Assembly (NCBI GenBank): GCA_963709655.1
Contig: CAVPXF010000015.1
Span: 1-64,000, forward strand
DNA from: Roseiarcus sp963709655
GTDB taxonomy: Bacteria > Pseudomonadota > Alphaproteobacteria > Rhizobiales > Beijerinckiaceae
Length of the DNA: 64,000 nt
Direction of reading: 5' to 3'
A program made the translations under genes and the position numbers. Every line of letters starts with the position of its first letter. Within the stretch, counting starts at the first letter, position 1. Below, piece after piece: positions 37,048 through 45,746 of the stretch. The notes under the pieces are model-generated. The model ran no database searches, had not been told where the DNA came from, and saw nothing but the letters and a program-made list of their open reading frames with translations.

Positions 37048-37406
37048 TCAGGCGAAGTCCTCCATCTCGTAGAGCGGGCGGATTTCGACGATGGAGGGCC
37101 CGGCATCGGATTGGGGCAGCGCTCGACCCACGCGACCGCCTCATCGAGATCCTTCACCTTCCAGATCCAATAGCCGGCGACGAGGTCCTCGACATTGCCG
37201 AACGGACCTTTGGACACCGTGCGATCAGTCCCAGAAAAGGCGACCCTCGCGCCTTGGCTGGTCGGCTTGAGGCCGCCGCCGTCGGTCATGATTCCGGCCG
37301 CGATCAGCTGCTGGTTGAACGCGCCCATGTCCGCCATCAATTGGGCGCTCGGCAACTTGCCGGCTTCCGAGTCCGTGGTCGCCTTGACGATCACCATCAC
37401 GCGCAT
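37048..37406 (-). pseudogene. YCII/DGPF-domain protein with frameshift near its C-terminus
   Basis: The first 100 residues (MRVMVIVKATTDSEAGKLPS, then SKGPFGNVEDLVAGYWIWKV and DEAVAWVERCPNPMPG) match the DGPF/YCII family, in which the DGPF-like motif is here KGPF. After PNPMPG the family ending (I/VEIRPLYEMEDFA) is present in a shifted frame, so one base is missing near 37096-37106. The true stop would be at 37048. Such proteins are often encoded beside sigma factors or reductases; the function is unknown. Confidence 0.8.
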
Positions 37407-37460
37407 CCGCTTATCTCCTCATGCGGGCGAGAAAGAATGAGGTTTTGGGCGCCCGGGCGG

Positions 37461-38099
37461 TCATGCGACCTCTCTCAACGCCGGCGCCCTCGGCCAAGGA
37501 TTGGCCCAGGCCGGAAGCTTGTCGAGCTCGTCAAGCCACCGGACGATGTTCTCAAAGGGGTCGAGCGGCATCTCCGATCGGCGCCAATAGGTCGCCATCG
37601 ACGCCAGCTGAAAATCCGCGATCGTCAGACGTCCGCAAGCCGGGTGCAATCGGTTCGCGAGATGTCCGTCGAGCACCTTGGCGTACCGCTGAAGATTGGC
37701 GACCTTCTCTCGCAGCGACGCGCGGTCGGGGTCGCCCAGCCCGAACGTCCCCTTTACGATATGTTCGAAGTAGAAGGACCCGACCGCTGGCCCCCAATGC
37801 TGGTCGTTCCACGACAGCCAGCGCAGAACCTCGACCTGCTCGGCGGGCTCGCCGGCCGGCCACATGTCCGAGCCGGCTTTTACGCAAATATACGCCATGA
37901 TCGCAGAGGACTCCCAAAGCACAAAGTCGCCGTCGACGAGCGTCGGCGCCTTCATGTTTGGATTGAGTCGGACGTATTCGGGCGTTCTGAGGCCGCCCGC
38001 CATCATATCGACCTCGATAAGGTCGGCGTCCACGCAGAGGTGCTTGACGAGCGCCAGCACGCGGCGTGGCGCCTGAGCTTCAAACCAGTAGATCTTCAT
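37461..38099 (-). CDS. Glutathione S-transferase family protein
   Basis: The 212-residue protein has a thioredoxin-fold half with PNMKAPTLVDGDFVLWESSAI (cis-Pro in KAPTL and the glutathione-binding ESSAI), and an alpha-helical half ending in ACGRLTIADFQLASMATYW (N-capping ADF motif). The stop leaves 54 bases before the YCII gene. It is intact, unlike the GST at 8309. Confidence 0.92.
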   Translation of the reverse strand: MKIYWFEAQAPRRVLALVKHLCVDADLIEVDMMAGGLRTPEYVRLNPNMKAPTLVDGDFVLWESSAIMAYICVKAGSDMWPAGEPAEQVEVLRWLSWNDQHWGPAVGSFYFEHIVKGTFGLGDPDRASLREKVANLQRYAKVLDGHLANRLHPACGRLTIADFQLASMATYWRRSEMPLDPFENIVRWLDELDKLPAWANPWPRAPALREVA

Positions 38100-38242
38100 A
38101 TCGGGCCTCCAGCTGAATGGGAACGACCAGCAGCATTCCTGAGGGAAACGATCTTAAGGGCGGCGAACGCGCTCGCCGCCCTTTGGTCTCATGGCGTTCT
38201 CCCTCATTCGGCCGCAAGGCCAAGCGACTTCGCGTCGGCGAT

Positions 38243-39505
38243 TTACGGACGCGGACGGCGCTCGGCGAACCTCGTCGTGTTCTGATAGCGATAAGCAACC
38301 TGAAGTACGGAACGATCGTCTCCAGGCTTGCCGACGATTTGAAGGCCGAGCGGGAGCCCTCGTGTGTCGAAGCCGCAGGGGACGCTGATCGCCGGCAGGC
38401 CGAAATAATTCGCAAACATCGTCAGCTCCGCCGAAAGCGCAAGCGGATTGTCGATCGCCTCGACGACGCGAGGCGTCGGATGCGGCGCCGTCGGCAGCAT
38501 CATGAGATCGATGTCCGCAAAGGCCCGCTCGGCAATCGTTCTTCGATCGCTCTCAACGGCGTCGACGCCCTTGCCGAAGTCCGTGAGCGGCGCCGCCGCC
38601 CGCTTGGTCGCGAACCCGAGCTCGCGGATCGTCCCGACGGCGCGCTCGAAGGCGCCGATCACGGTCTCATCGGCCGCGAAATTGTCGGCGACGCCGACGC
38701 GCAGATTCACTTCGTCGCCGAGGCGGTCGGTATAGGAGAAGCCGGGCGGCGTACGCGTCCTGTCCGCGAGAACATCGAGCAGGATCGCAGCGTCCTCGAC
38801 CTTTCGCGCCGTCACGCCAGCATGGGACAGCCAGCGGATATCCTCGCTCGGCGGCGGGGCGTCGCCGAGGATGCCGCTCATGTCGATGAGACCAAACGTG
38901 CCTTTGAAGCCGACAACTCCGCAACAAGCCGCGGGCAGGCGGCACGAGCCGATGGCGTCGGTGTCGAGCGTTGCGCAGCACATTGCGCTCGCGACCGCAG
39001 CCGCGGAGCCGCTCGACGAGCCTCCCGCGACGTATTCAGCATTGCATGGGTTTCGCACCGGGCCGAACGCGCTCTCGAGCCCGGATGTGCCCATGCCGAG
39101 GTCGTGCATGTTCGTCTTCCCGACGATCACCGCGCCCGCCGCTTTCAGGCGCGCGACCGCCGACGCGTCGGCGGCCGGAATCCGAGTCCTGAAGCGCTCC
39201 GACGCCGCGGTCGTCCGGATGCCCGCCGTGTCGAAGAAGTCCTTGACGGCCACAGGGATTCCGTGGAGCAGCCCTCTGTGCTCGCCGCGCTCCATTTCCC
39301 TCGCCGCCCGCTCGGCGGCTTGCTTTGCGCCTGCGCTGTCGAGCGTGATGAAGGCGTTGAGGTCCCGACCCAGACTTTCGATGCGCTGGAGACAGGCCGC
39401 GAGAGTCTCGATGGGAGAGGCGCGCCGCTCGCGAAACGCCTGGGCCAACTCGGCGACGCCGGCGTAGATGTGCGGCCGGGACGATGACAAGGAACCGGCT
39501 CCCAT
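38243..39505 (-). CDS. Amidase signature family enzyme
   Basis: The 420-residue enzyme contains the amidase signature: Lys in GIPVAVKDFFDTAG, the cis-Ser in VAGGSSSGSAAAVAS and the nucleophile Ser in DTDAIGSCRLPAACCGVVGFK. The C-terminal region SVPCGFDTRGLPLGLQIVG is typical of GatA-like amidases. No gatB or gatC is adjacent, so it is more likely a stand-alone amidase acting on small amides. The ATG at 39505 is preferred over one four codons upstream. Confidence 0.92.
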   Translation of the reverse strand: MGAGSLSSSRPHIYAGVAELAQAFRERRASPIETLAACLQRIESLGRDLNAFITLDSAGAKQAAERAAREMERGEHRGLLHGIPVAVKDFFDTAGIRTTAASERFRTRIPAADASAVARLKAAGAVIVGKTNMHDLGMGTSGLESAFGPVRNPCNAEYVAGGSSSGSAAAVASAMCCATLDTDAIGSCRLPAACCGVVGFKGTFGLIDMSGILGDAPPPSEDIRWLSHAGVTARKVEDAAILLDVLADRTRTPPGFSYTDRLGDEVNLRVGVADNFAADETVIGAFERAVGTIRELGFATKRAAAPLTDFGKGVDAVESDRRTIAERAFADIDLMMLPTAPHPTPRVVEAIDNPLALSAELTMFANYFGLPAISVPCGFDTRGLPLGLQIVGKPGDDRSVLQVAYRYQNTTRFAERRPRP

Positions 39506-39549
39506 GTGGGCCTCCAAGGACCATCAGCTTGTCGTTTCGACCAACGCGC

Positions 39550-40029
39550 TCACTCGCCCTCGGCGGCCCTCTGCAACGCAGCGATGTCGAGCTTCTTCAT
39601 CGACATGACCGCGCTCATCACGCGCTCGAGGCCTGCGGTGTCTCCCTTCTCGACGATCTGCGGAATGAGGCGCGGCACGATCTGCCAGCTCACGCCGAAC
39701 TTGTCGGTCAGCCAGCCGCACTGGCCGGGCTCGCCGCCGTCGCAGAGGCGCTCCCATAAGCGGTCGACCTCGTCCTGCGTGTCGCAACCGACGGTCAAAG
39801 AGATCGCCGGCGTGAACGAGAACTGCGGTCCGCCGTTGAGCGCGAGGAACTTTTGGCCCTCGATCTCGAACGCCATCGTCATCACGGCGCCTTTGGGACC
39901 GGGTCCGGCGTCGCCATAGCGCGCCGTCGCGTGAACTCGGCCGCCCGCAAATATCGAAAGGTAGTGCGCGACGGCCTCCTCGGCGTTGAAATTGAACCAG
40001 AGACAGGGCGTGATCTTTTGTTCGCTCAT
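39550..40029 (-). CDS. VOC family protein, PhnB-like
   Basis: The 159-residue protein starts SEQKITPCLWFNFNAEEAVAHYLSIF and has ALNGGPQFSFTPAISLTVGCDTQDEVDRLWERL and DKFGVSWQIVPRLIPQ. It is the typical PhnB/3-demethylubiquinone-like VOC form. GGAGGAGAGG precedes the ATG. The ATG overlaps the tetR stop by four bases, so it is the second gene of that unit. Confidence 0.92.
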   Translation of the reverse strand: MSEQKITPCLWFNFNAEEAVAHYLSIFAGGRVHATARYGDAGPGPKGAVMTMAFEIEGQKFLALNGGPQFSFTPAISLTVGCDTQDEVDRLWERLCDGGEPGQCGWLTDKFGVSWQIVPRLIPQIVEKGDTAGLERVMSAVMSMKKLDIAALQRAAEGE

Positions 40030-40703
40030 GGTTTCCTCTCCTCCTGCGCCGCGCCTTCGGGCAGCAGCGTCTCGAAGTAGCGTTTCAGGTGGTCGAGGCA
40101 GTCGGCTGCGACCTTCGGCCCGTGGCTCGCCTTGGCGAGGATGAAAGCGCCTTGCAGCACCGCCTGGGAAAAAAGCGCGGCGGTCTTCGGGTTCCAGTCC
40201 GCCTCCGGCGTGTGGAGAGCCTTGGCCTGAGCGAGATCGGCCTCGAGCCGCGCCGCATGCTCGCCGATGTAACGGTCGCAGGCCTGCCGGATGACGGGGT
40301 GGGTGTCGTAGGCCTCCTGAACCATCGTGCCGAGCAGGCAGGTGAACTGGGGCAATTCTCCCGCCAGAATCGACTTGCGGAACTCGACATAGCCGAGCGC
40401 GCGCGCCCGCGGATCGGGAAGCCCGGCGTAAGGCGCGGCGTCGAAGATCGCGTCGGCGTTGGCGGCGAAATGCGCCGCCGCCGCCACGGCGCAAGCCTCC
40501 TTGCTGGCGAAGTGATGGAAGAAGGCGCCCTTTGTCAGGCCAGCCTCGGCGCAGATGTCCTCGACGCGCGCCGCCGAATAGCCCTTTGCGCGGATGACGT
40601 GGACGGCGGCGTCTAGGAGCTTGGCAACGGACGCCTCGGCTGCGGCGCTCTTGGCCGACCCCTCTTGCTCCCGCCCGGCCAGTTTTTGCTCTCGAACGCT
40701 CAT
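40026..40703 (-). CDS. TetR family transcriptional regulator
   Basis: The 225-residue regulator has the TetR HTH at residues about 24-70 (SVAKLLDAAVHVIRAKGYSA, then AGLTKGAFFHHFASKEAC). The C-terminal domain contains FTCLLGTMVQEAYDTHP, as in the PF16925 type. The start at 40703 lies 10 bases after a strong palindrome that is probably its own operator. It is cotranscribed with the PhnB-like gene. Confidence 0.92.
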   Translation of the reverse strand: MSVREQKLAGREQEGSAKSAAAEASVAKLLDAAVHVIRAKGYSAARVEDICAEAGLTKGAFFHHFASKEACAVAAAAHFAANADAIFDAAPYAGLPDPRARALGYVEFRKSILAGELPQFTCLLGTMVQEAYDTHPVIRQACDRYIGEHAARLEADLAQAKALHTPEADWNPKTAALFSQAVLQGAFILAKASHGPKVAADCLDHLKRYFETLLPEGAAQEERKP

Positions 40704-40712
40704 AACTCCTGC

Positions 40713-40730
40713 ATACCAACCGGTCGGTAT
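40713..40730. promoter_or_regulatory. TetR operator ATACCAACCGGTCGGTAT
   Basis: An 18-bp near-perfect palindrome (one mismatched pair) lies 10 bases upstream of the tetR ATG. The ATACC-ACCGGT-GGTAT form is the well-known type bound by TetR regulators of alphaproteobacteria. Confidence 0.85.
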
Positions 40731-40864
40731 CAACGCAAGCAAAAAAGCGCCGATCTCCGTTCGCGACTGTTCGGTCACGACTCGCGGAGGAAGCGGAGGC
40801 GAACCCTATGGCCGGCGCTGGCGCCGGCGCGCGTCGCCGCGGCCGGCTCCATGCGTCGCCTCGC

Positions 40865-41641
40865 TCAGCGCTTCGGCGCGACCAGGGCGAACAGCGCGCC
40901 CTGGGGGTCGAGCGCCTGGACGATCCACTGTCCGCCCGGCACCTCCATCGGCCCGTTGGCGATCTCACCGCCCTTGGCCTTGATCCGCTCGACCGCCGGG
41001 TCGAGCGCGTCGACGTTGACGTAGTAGAGCCAGAACGACGCCGGCGTCTGCGGCGTGCGAGTCATGATCCCGCCCTCCTCGCCGGAACCGGTCTTGAACA
41101 TCCGATAGACGCCCATCGGCCCCATGTCGAACTCGCTGGTCTTCGACCAGCCGAAGAAGCGGCAGTAAAAGTCGAGCGCCTTGGCCCCGTCGTCGCAGTG
41201 CAGCTCGTGCCAGCCGACCGTTCCCGGCGTTCCGGGCGCCGGCGGCGGAGGGGGATTGCCGCCCGCGTCGCGAAACAGCATGAAGGTCCCGCCGTAGGGG
41301 TCAGCGACCACGGCGAAGCGGCCGATTCCCGGAATGTCGGAGGGCGCCTTGAACACCTTGCCGCCCGCCTCCATCAGTTTCGGCAGGGCGAGGTCGACGT
41401 TCTCGACCCAAATGTAGGCGAGCCAGCAGGGCCGCGCGCCCATCGCTTTGGCGTCGGCCGGAATCGCCATCACGCCGCCGACCGGGTGGCCGCTCGCCAG
41501 GACGAGCTCGTAACGGAAGTCGGGCCTGCCGCCGTCGCGCGACCTCCAGCCGACGACATGGGCGTAAAAATCGACCGCCGCGTCGACGTCAGTCCCCATG
41601 TATTCGTACCAGACGAATTTCCCGATCGGCGCTGCACTCAT
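40865..41641 (-). CDS. Two-domain VOC family protein
   Basis: The 258-residue protein contains two VOC domains in tandem: residues about 8-125 (FVWYEYMGTDVDAAVDFYAHVVGW, then FAVVADPYGGTFMLFRDAGG), a proline linker, and about 137-255 (VGWHELHCDDGAKALDFYCRFFGW, then WIVQALDPQGALFALVAP). This is the CFP30/hydroxylase-like double VOC form. GAGGAGGAACGG precedes the ATG. The role is unknown. Confidence 0.9.
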   Translation of the reverse strand: MSAAPIGKFVWYEYMGTDVDAAVDFYAHVVGWRSRDGGRPDFRYELVLASGHPVGGVMAIPADAKAMGARPCWLAYIWVENVDLALPKLMEAGGKVFKAPSDIPGIGRFAVVADPYGGTFMLFRDAGGNPPPPPAPGTPGTVGWHELHCDDGAKALDFYCRFFGWSKTSEFDMGPMGVYRMFKTGSGEEGGIMTRTPQTPASFWLYYVNVDALDPAVERIKAKGGEIANGPMEVPGGQWIVQALDPQGALFALVAPKR

Positions 41642-41739
41642 GGACCGTTCCTCCTCAAAGTTGGGGTTCAACGTTACCGCTTTGCGGCGAAAAGAATAAG
41701 ACGGCGAAATCGCCTAAGGGCGGCCAGCGAGGGCGGAGC

Positions 41740-41982
41740 CTAAGCCGCCGGGCCACCCCGCGCCCGCACGTAGGCTCGCTCGCCCGTCCGGGCGCAGAAC
41801 CAGACTTCAACGAGTTCTCCCGACTTCGGATCGACAAAGCGTTCGCCGGTGAGCGTCCAGTCCCTTCCCGGCGGCGCGTCCAGCGGACGCCGCTTGTACC
41901 CGCCCGAGCGAAACAGAAGCCAGATCACGACCAGCGCGAACGGGAGGGCGACCCACAGGACGAAGGCGAACACACCGGTCAC
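41740..41982 (-). CDS. Small membrane-anchored protein downstream of YbjQ
   Basis: From a GTG that overlaps the YbjQ stop (GTGA), 80 residues are encoded. There is one transmembrane helix (FAFVLWVALPFALVVIWLLF, 5-24) and then a soluble tail with DWTLTGERFVDPKSGELVEVWFCARTGERAYV, which has the shape of a small beta domain. It is coupled to ybjQ. The function is unknown. Confidence 0.65.
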   Translation of the reverse strand: MTGVFAFVLWVALPFALVVIWLLFRSGGYKRRPLDAPPGRDWTLTGERFVDPKSGELVEVWFCARTGERAYVRARGGPAA

Positions 41983-42302
41983 GGCGCGCGTTCGATCACG
42001 GCGGCCGTGCCGTAGGCGACGATCTCGCTCATCGTATTGCCGATCTCGGCGCTGTCGTAGCGCATCATCAGGACGGCGTTCGCCCCCATGGCGGTCGCGT
42101 TCTGCACCAGCCGGTCGAGGGCGTGGCGGCGCGCCTCCTCGAGAAGCTGGGTGTATTCCGGGATCTCGCCGCCCACGATCGTGCGCAGTCCGGCCAGCAC
42201 ATTGCCGCCGAGGCCCCGGCTGCGGACCACGACGCCGAAACACTGGCCGAGCGTCTGGACGGTCCGATGGCCGGCGATGTTTTCCGTGGTGGCGATGATC
42301 AT
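41979..42302 (-). CDS. YbjQ/DUF74 heavy-metal-binding-like protein
   Basis: The 107-residue protein has the classical pattern MIIATTENIAGHRTVQTLGQCFGVVVRSRGLGGNVLAGL, then LLEEARRHALDRLVQNATAMGANAVLMMRYDSAEI and VAYGTAAVIE. The family forms pentamers and is of unknown function despite its name. The ATG at 42302 was chosen because homology begins there. Confidence 0.92.
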   Translation of the reverse strand: MIIATTENIAGHRTVQTLGQCFGVVVRSRGLGGNVLAGLRTIVGGEIPEYTQLLEEARRHALDRLVQNATAMGANAVLMMRYDSAEIGNTMSEIVAYGTAAVIERAP

Positions 42303-42385
42303 GGGCTGCCCTCCTCTGCGCCGCCGTCGAGGTCGGCGCGCGCGCCAGCTTATCGCGAAACTGGACATATGGCCTCAAAGGATCT

Positions 42386-42406
42386 ATATGACTACTTTGG
42401 TCATAT
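42386..42406. promoter_or_regulatory. Inverted repeat ATATGAC-N7-GTCATAT, candidate TA operator
   Basis: Perfect seven-base arms with a seven-base spacer lie 14 bases before the antitoxin ATG. The position fits autorepression by the antitoxin-toxin complex. An alternative ATG (42388) lies inside the repeat, which makes the longer start unlikely. Confidence 0.7.
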
Positions 42407-42420
42407 ATATGGGGCGATCC

Positions 42421-42663
42421 ATGCGCGAAATCCAGCTGAAAGACGCCAAGGCGCGGCTGTCCGCGGTCGTCAACGACGCGGTTCGCGGCGAGGAATTCGT
42501 GATCACCCGCCACGGCCACAAGGAGGCGGTGGTCGTCTCCTGGGAAACTTGGCGGCGACTGTCGAACGTTCCAAGCTTCGGCCGCCTTCTGGCTGCGGCG
42601 CCCCTTGAAGAGGCGGACCTCGCGGAACGTCAGGGGTCGCCGCTGCGCGACGCCGGTCTGTGA
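42421..42663 (+). CDS. Phd/YefM-family antitoxin
   Basis: The 80-residue protein has the Phd fold start MREIQLKDAKARLSAVVNDA and RGEEFVITRHGHKEAVVVSWETWRRL, followed by a flexible toxin-binding tail. Its stop overlaps the GTG of the PIN toxin. It would neutralise the toxin and repress the operon through the inverted repeat just upstream. Confidence 0.92.
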   Translation: MREIQLKDAKARLSAVVNDAVRGEEFVITRHGHKEAVVVSWETWRRLSNVPSFGRLLAAAPLEEADLAERQGSPLRDAGL

Positions 42664-43100
42664 GGTTTTTGGTCGACACGAACGTCATCTCGGCGCTCGC
42701 GCCGACCAAGGCCGAGCGGCCGGCGGAGCTGATCGACTGGCTGGATCGCCGGTCGGACGATCTGCTCGTCTCGGTCGTCACGGCGGCCGAGATCCGCGCC
42801 GGCATCGCCAAGGCGGCGTGTGAAGGCGCGAAGCGCAAGGCCGAGGCGCTCGCCTCCTGGTGGGATGCGGTCGAGCATCTCTATAGCGACCGGATCCTGC
42901 CGCTCGATCTCAAGGCCGCAACCATCGCCGGCGCGCTATCGGACCTCGCGATAGCGAAAGGGCGCGCCCCCGGTTTCGCCGACATCGCGATCGCGGCCAC
43001 CGCCAAGGCGAACGAACTCGCGCTGCTCACGAGAAATGTGCGCGACTTCGAGGCGATCTGCGAACGGGTGATCAATCCGTTCGAGGCGTTGCCGGAGTGA
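42660..43100 (+). CDS. vapC: VapC-type PIN-domain ribonuclease toxin
   Basis: The 146-residue toxin has the PIN acidic residues: Asp in RFLVDTNVISAL (about 6), Glu in VVTAAEIRAGIA (about 43), Asp in PGFADIAIAATA (about 104) and the late LLTRNVRDFE. VapC toxins cleave tRNA or rRNA. It starts at a GTG within the antitoxin stop (CTGTGA). Pairing a Phd/YefM antitoxin with a PIN toxin is common. Confidence 0.93.
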   Translation: MRFLVDTNVISALAPTKAERPAELIDWLDRRSDDLLVSVVTAAEIRAGIAKAACEGAKRKAEALASWWDAVEHLYSDRILPLDLKAATIAGALSDLAIAKGRAPGFADIAIAATAKANELALLTRNVRDFEAICERVINPFEALPE

Positions 43101-43199
43101 GACGGGAAGCGATGCCAGTGCGTTCGCGAATTGGCGTCCGGTGGCGCAAGAGTTGGAATTGGAATTGCCAGCCTCCGTCACCCATATTATGTTCTCCGT

Positions 43200-43493
43200 A
43201 TGATACTGTCCGTCAGGGGTGTGGCGACGCTGCAGTTTCTCGAGTCAGGGAAGTCCAAATTTTCGGGTCTCGATGAAAGTCTCGCGCGACGGCGCTTGTC
43301 GGCCCTGAATGTGGCGCGGAAACTCGACGATCTCACGCGCTTGCGCAGCGTTGGCCTGCACAAGCTGAGCGGCGATCGGTCGGGCTTTTGGGCGATCCGC
43401 ATCAATGGTCCGTGGCGCATCGTGTTCCGCTTCGACGATGGCGACGCGTTCGAGGTCGAAATCGTCGATTATCATGAGAGGCCAAGGCAATGA
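43200..43493 (+). CDS. higB: HigB-like RelE-superfamily toxin
   Basis: The 97-residue toxin has the HigB pattern: RRRLSALNVARKLDDLTRL, LHKLSGDRSGFWAIRINGPWRIVFRFDDGDAFEVEIVDYH. The GFWAIRINGPWRIVF core is diagnostic of the HigB/RelE fold, a ribosome-dependent mRNA endonuclease. No good ribosome binding site precedes the ATG. The antitoxin gene overlaps its stop by four bases. Confidence 0.93.
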   Translation: MILSVRGVATLQFLESGKSKFSGLDESLARRRLSALNVARKLDDLTRLRSVGLHKLSGDRSGFWAIRINGPWRIVFRFDDGDAFEVEIVDYHERPRQ

Positions 43494-43813
43494 CTGAAAA
43501 CGAGGTGTTCCTTGCGCCCCCCGACGGCTTCGCGTTGGAGCCTGTTCATCCGGGCGAGGTGTTGCAAGAGGAACTGGCCGCGCGTGGCCTGGCAGCCAAC
43601 GCGCTCGCCCTGAAGCTGCGCGTTCCCGCCAACCGCCTGACGGAAATCCTCAACGGCAAGCGTGGCGTCTCGCCCGACACGGCGCTCCGCCTCAGCCGAT
43701 ATCTCGGGCCGAGCGCCGCTTTCTGGCTCAATTTGCAAAGCCAGTACGATCTCGCACGGACGGAGAAGCTTCATGGAGCGAAGATTTGGGCGGAGGTCGA
43801 GTTGGCGGCGTAG
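43490..43813 (+). CDS. higA: HigA-type XRE antitoxin
   Basis: The 107-residue protein has VHPGEVLQEELAARGLAANALALKLRVPANRLTEILNGKRGVSPDTALRLSRYL, the HigA helix-turn-helix, and ends in AAFWLNLQSQYDLARTEKL. The toxin-first order is the usual one for higBA. It binds its own promoter, presumably in the AT-rich 43170-43200 region. Confidence 0.94.
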   Translation: MTENEVFLAPPDGFALEPVHPGEVLQEELAARGLAANALALKLRVPANRLTEILNGKRGVSPDTALRLSRYLGPSAAFWLNLQSQYDLARTEKLHGAKIWAEVELAA

Positions 43814-43886
43814 AAGGCGAAGAAGCACGCTCATTATCGCGACCCGTCGGGCGGTGCTTTGGCTCTTTCTGGACGAGCGCCGATAG

Positions 43887-43934
43887 GAGGTTCTCCTGTT
43901 CCGGGCCGAGATGGCGAGGAGGAAGGCGGCCTAA
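43887..43934 (+). pseudogene. 48-base 3' remnant of a GST gene
   Basis: The sequence encodes EVLLFRAEMARRKAA and a stop, the same as the end of the GST at 46867-47514 (EVPLFRAEMARRKAA). The nucleotide match continues only within this stretch and a few bases past the stop. No other part of the gene is present, so it is a scar of duplication or recombination. Confidence 0.85.
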
Positions 43935-44018
43935 CGGAAACCCGCCCTTTCATCGCGCGTCCCGTCGTTCGCCGATCGTGCGTGCGACGGCGCGCCTCCC
44001 TCCCCGCAGGCCAGCGAG

Positions 44019-44990
44019 CTAACCCGCAGCTCGCTCCGAGCGAATCTGGCGCACGCCCCGGCCGAGCTTGCGTCTGAGCAGGTTGCGAAGCGTCACGCCA
44101 TCCTCGTAGCCAACGGCTGCAGCGATCTTCTCCACGTCATCGCTGGAAGTCCGCAGAAGGTGCACCGCGCGCTCGACGCGCAGATCCTGGAAGTACGACA
44201 GCGGGCTTTTGCCGAGCACATCGTTGATGCGGCGCGCCAGTGTCCGCTTGCTCGCTCCAATGACGTGCGCGGCCTCGTCAAGAGAGAAGCCATTGGCGAG
44301 GCTGTTACGCGCCCAGCGCTCGAATCGCTGGACGATCGGATCGGCGTGCGCGAGATGGTCGCTCATGGCGTAAGCGGACTGGGTCGGTCGCGAGTCCACG
44401 ATCAGGTAGCGCGCGGTTGTCTCCGCCAGGAGCGGACTCGCCTGGCGGATTAGCCACAACGCCATGTCCATATGGCTGAGCGCCGCGCCGGCGGTGAGCA
44501 CGCGTCCCGAGCGAACGAGCATTCGTCCGTCATCGAGCCGAACTCGCGGATAGCGCTGTCGGAAATACGGCGCGAGCCACCAGGTCGTCGTTGCGGTTTC
44601 GTTGTCGAGCACGCCGGATTCAGCGGCGACGAAAGTGCCGATGCATGCGGCCGCCACCTGCGCCCCCTGGTCGGCCCAACCTTGCAAAATATCGGCAGCG
44701 GCGCGCGCCTCCGGCGTCGCGAGCGCAGCGGCCAACGGCTCGGTCGCCTTCTCGCCGATCGCCGGGACGACCACCCAATCGGGCGGCGTGCGGCCGCGGG
44801 CAGACAAGGCTTTGAGCGTGAAGCCCTGCTTGGTGCGAATTCGGCGGCCAACGGCGACAACGCTCACATCAAATGCGACAGAGGCAAGCCCCTGGGCGAG
44901 CGCGAGTTCGTTGGCCGTGGCGAAGGCGTCGAGCACCGCAGCCAAGCCGGTGTCGAACGCGCCGTTGAGCGCAAGCACGTCGATCTTCAT
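44019..44990 (-). CDS. GlxA-type AraC regulator with DJ-1/PfpI domain
   Basis: The 323-residue protein has an N-terminal DJ-1/PfpI-like domain (residues 1-185, with AAACIGTFVAAESGVLDN around the nucleophile-elbow position, Cys about 115). Two AraC helix-turn-helices follow (SLDEAAHVIGASKRTLARRI and DVEKIAAAVGYEDGVTLRNLLRRKLG). It probably regulates the divergent monooxygenase-like gene at 45103. Confidence 0.92.
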   Translation of the reverse strand: MKIDVLALNGAFDTGLAAVLDAFATANELALAQGLASVAFDVSVVAVGRRIRTKQGFTLKALSARGRTPPDWVVVPAIGEKATEPLAAALATPEARAAADILQGWADQGAQVAAACIGTFVAAESGVLDNETATTTWWLAPYFRQRYPRVRLDDGRMLVRSGRVLTAGAALSHMDMALWLIRQASPLLAETTARYLIVDSRPTQSAYAMSDHLAHADPIVQRFERWARNSLANGFSLDEAAHVIGASKRTLARRINDVLGKSPLSYFQDLRVERAVHLLRTSSDDVEKIAAAVGYEDGVTLRNLLRRKLGRGVRQIRSERAAG

Positions 44991-45102
44991 GACGCAATCG
45001 ATATCAAAGATGTCGTTCTTGACAATAGGCCGAATGCGCTGGCGCGACTAGCTATGGCGGGCGCATCGCTCCTCCCCGCGAGGCGCCATCAGGAGAACCC
45101 CA

Positions 45103-45405
45103 ATGGTCAAGCTCGCTATCTTCGCCCGCTTCGAGGCCAAACCCGGCAAGGAAGATGCGGTGGCGAAGCTTCTCGAAACGGCCCTCGACATGGCCAGGCA
45201 GGAACCGACCACGATCAACTGGTACGCGCTCAGGCTCTCGCCCACCACGTTCGGGGTGTTCGACACCTTCAACAATGAGGACGGACGCCAGAAGCATCTC
45301 ACCGGTCCAATCGCACAGGCGTTGATGGCCAAGGCGCCGGAATTGTTCTCCTCACCACCGTCTATCGAACCGGTCGATGTGCTTGGATCGAAGACCGCGG
45401 CGTAG
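45103..45405 (+). CDS. Antibiotic biosynthesis monooxygenase-like (ABM) protein
   Basis: The 100-residue protein has the dimeric alpha+beta barrel pattern of ABM proteins: VKLAIFARFEAKPGKEDAVAKLL, PTTINWYALRLSPTTFGVFDTF and a C-terminal strand region. GGAGAA precedes the ATG. It is divergent from the GlxA-type regulator. Members act on quinones or are of unknown function. Confidence 0.9.
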   Translation: MVKLAIFARFEAKPGKEDAVAKLLETALDMARQEPTTINWYALRLSPTTFGVFDTFNNEDGRQKHLTGPIAQALMAKAPELFSSPPSIEPVDVLGSKTAA

Positions 45406-45581
45406 GATCAGCGCTCGGGGCGGCAGCATGTGCGGCCGCCCCGTCAGCCAATTGAATTGGGAGATCGGAGCGATTGGGAGCAACCCCGACCAGGGGGCTC
45501 ACCGCCAGCTGCATACCATGCCCGTTACCCTCGGAACGCGGCGCCAAGTCCGGCGACTTGCTTGGACGATGAGCGAGCCGC

Positions 45582-45746
45582 GCCGACTATGTGGCGGCGC
45601 GCAGCGGACGACGAGCGTTCCGCTCGCCTGTCGAGAACCGGATCTGGGTTTGCGTGTTCACCATGCGCGGCGAGACGCGCCGTATCATCAGCGTGAGGAA
45701 GGCCAATGACCGCGAAACGCGACGATATCATGAGACCCCGCGGTGA
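45582..45746 (+). pseudogene. BrnT-type toxin, 5'-truncated remnant
   Basis: The frame reads ADYVAARSGRRAFRSPVENR followed by IWVCVFTMRGETRRIISVRKANDRETRRYHE. This is the second half of BrnT, with its RIISxRKAN-xRExRRY end. The first half of the toxin, with the WDPxKxxxNxxKHG-like region, is absent upstream, where sequence is unrelated. The remnant overlaps the antitoxin gene start by 41 bases in another frame. Confidence 0.8.
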
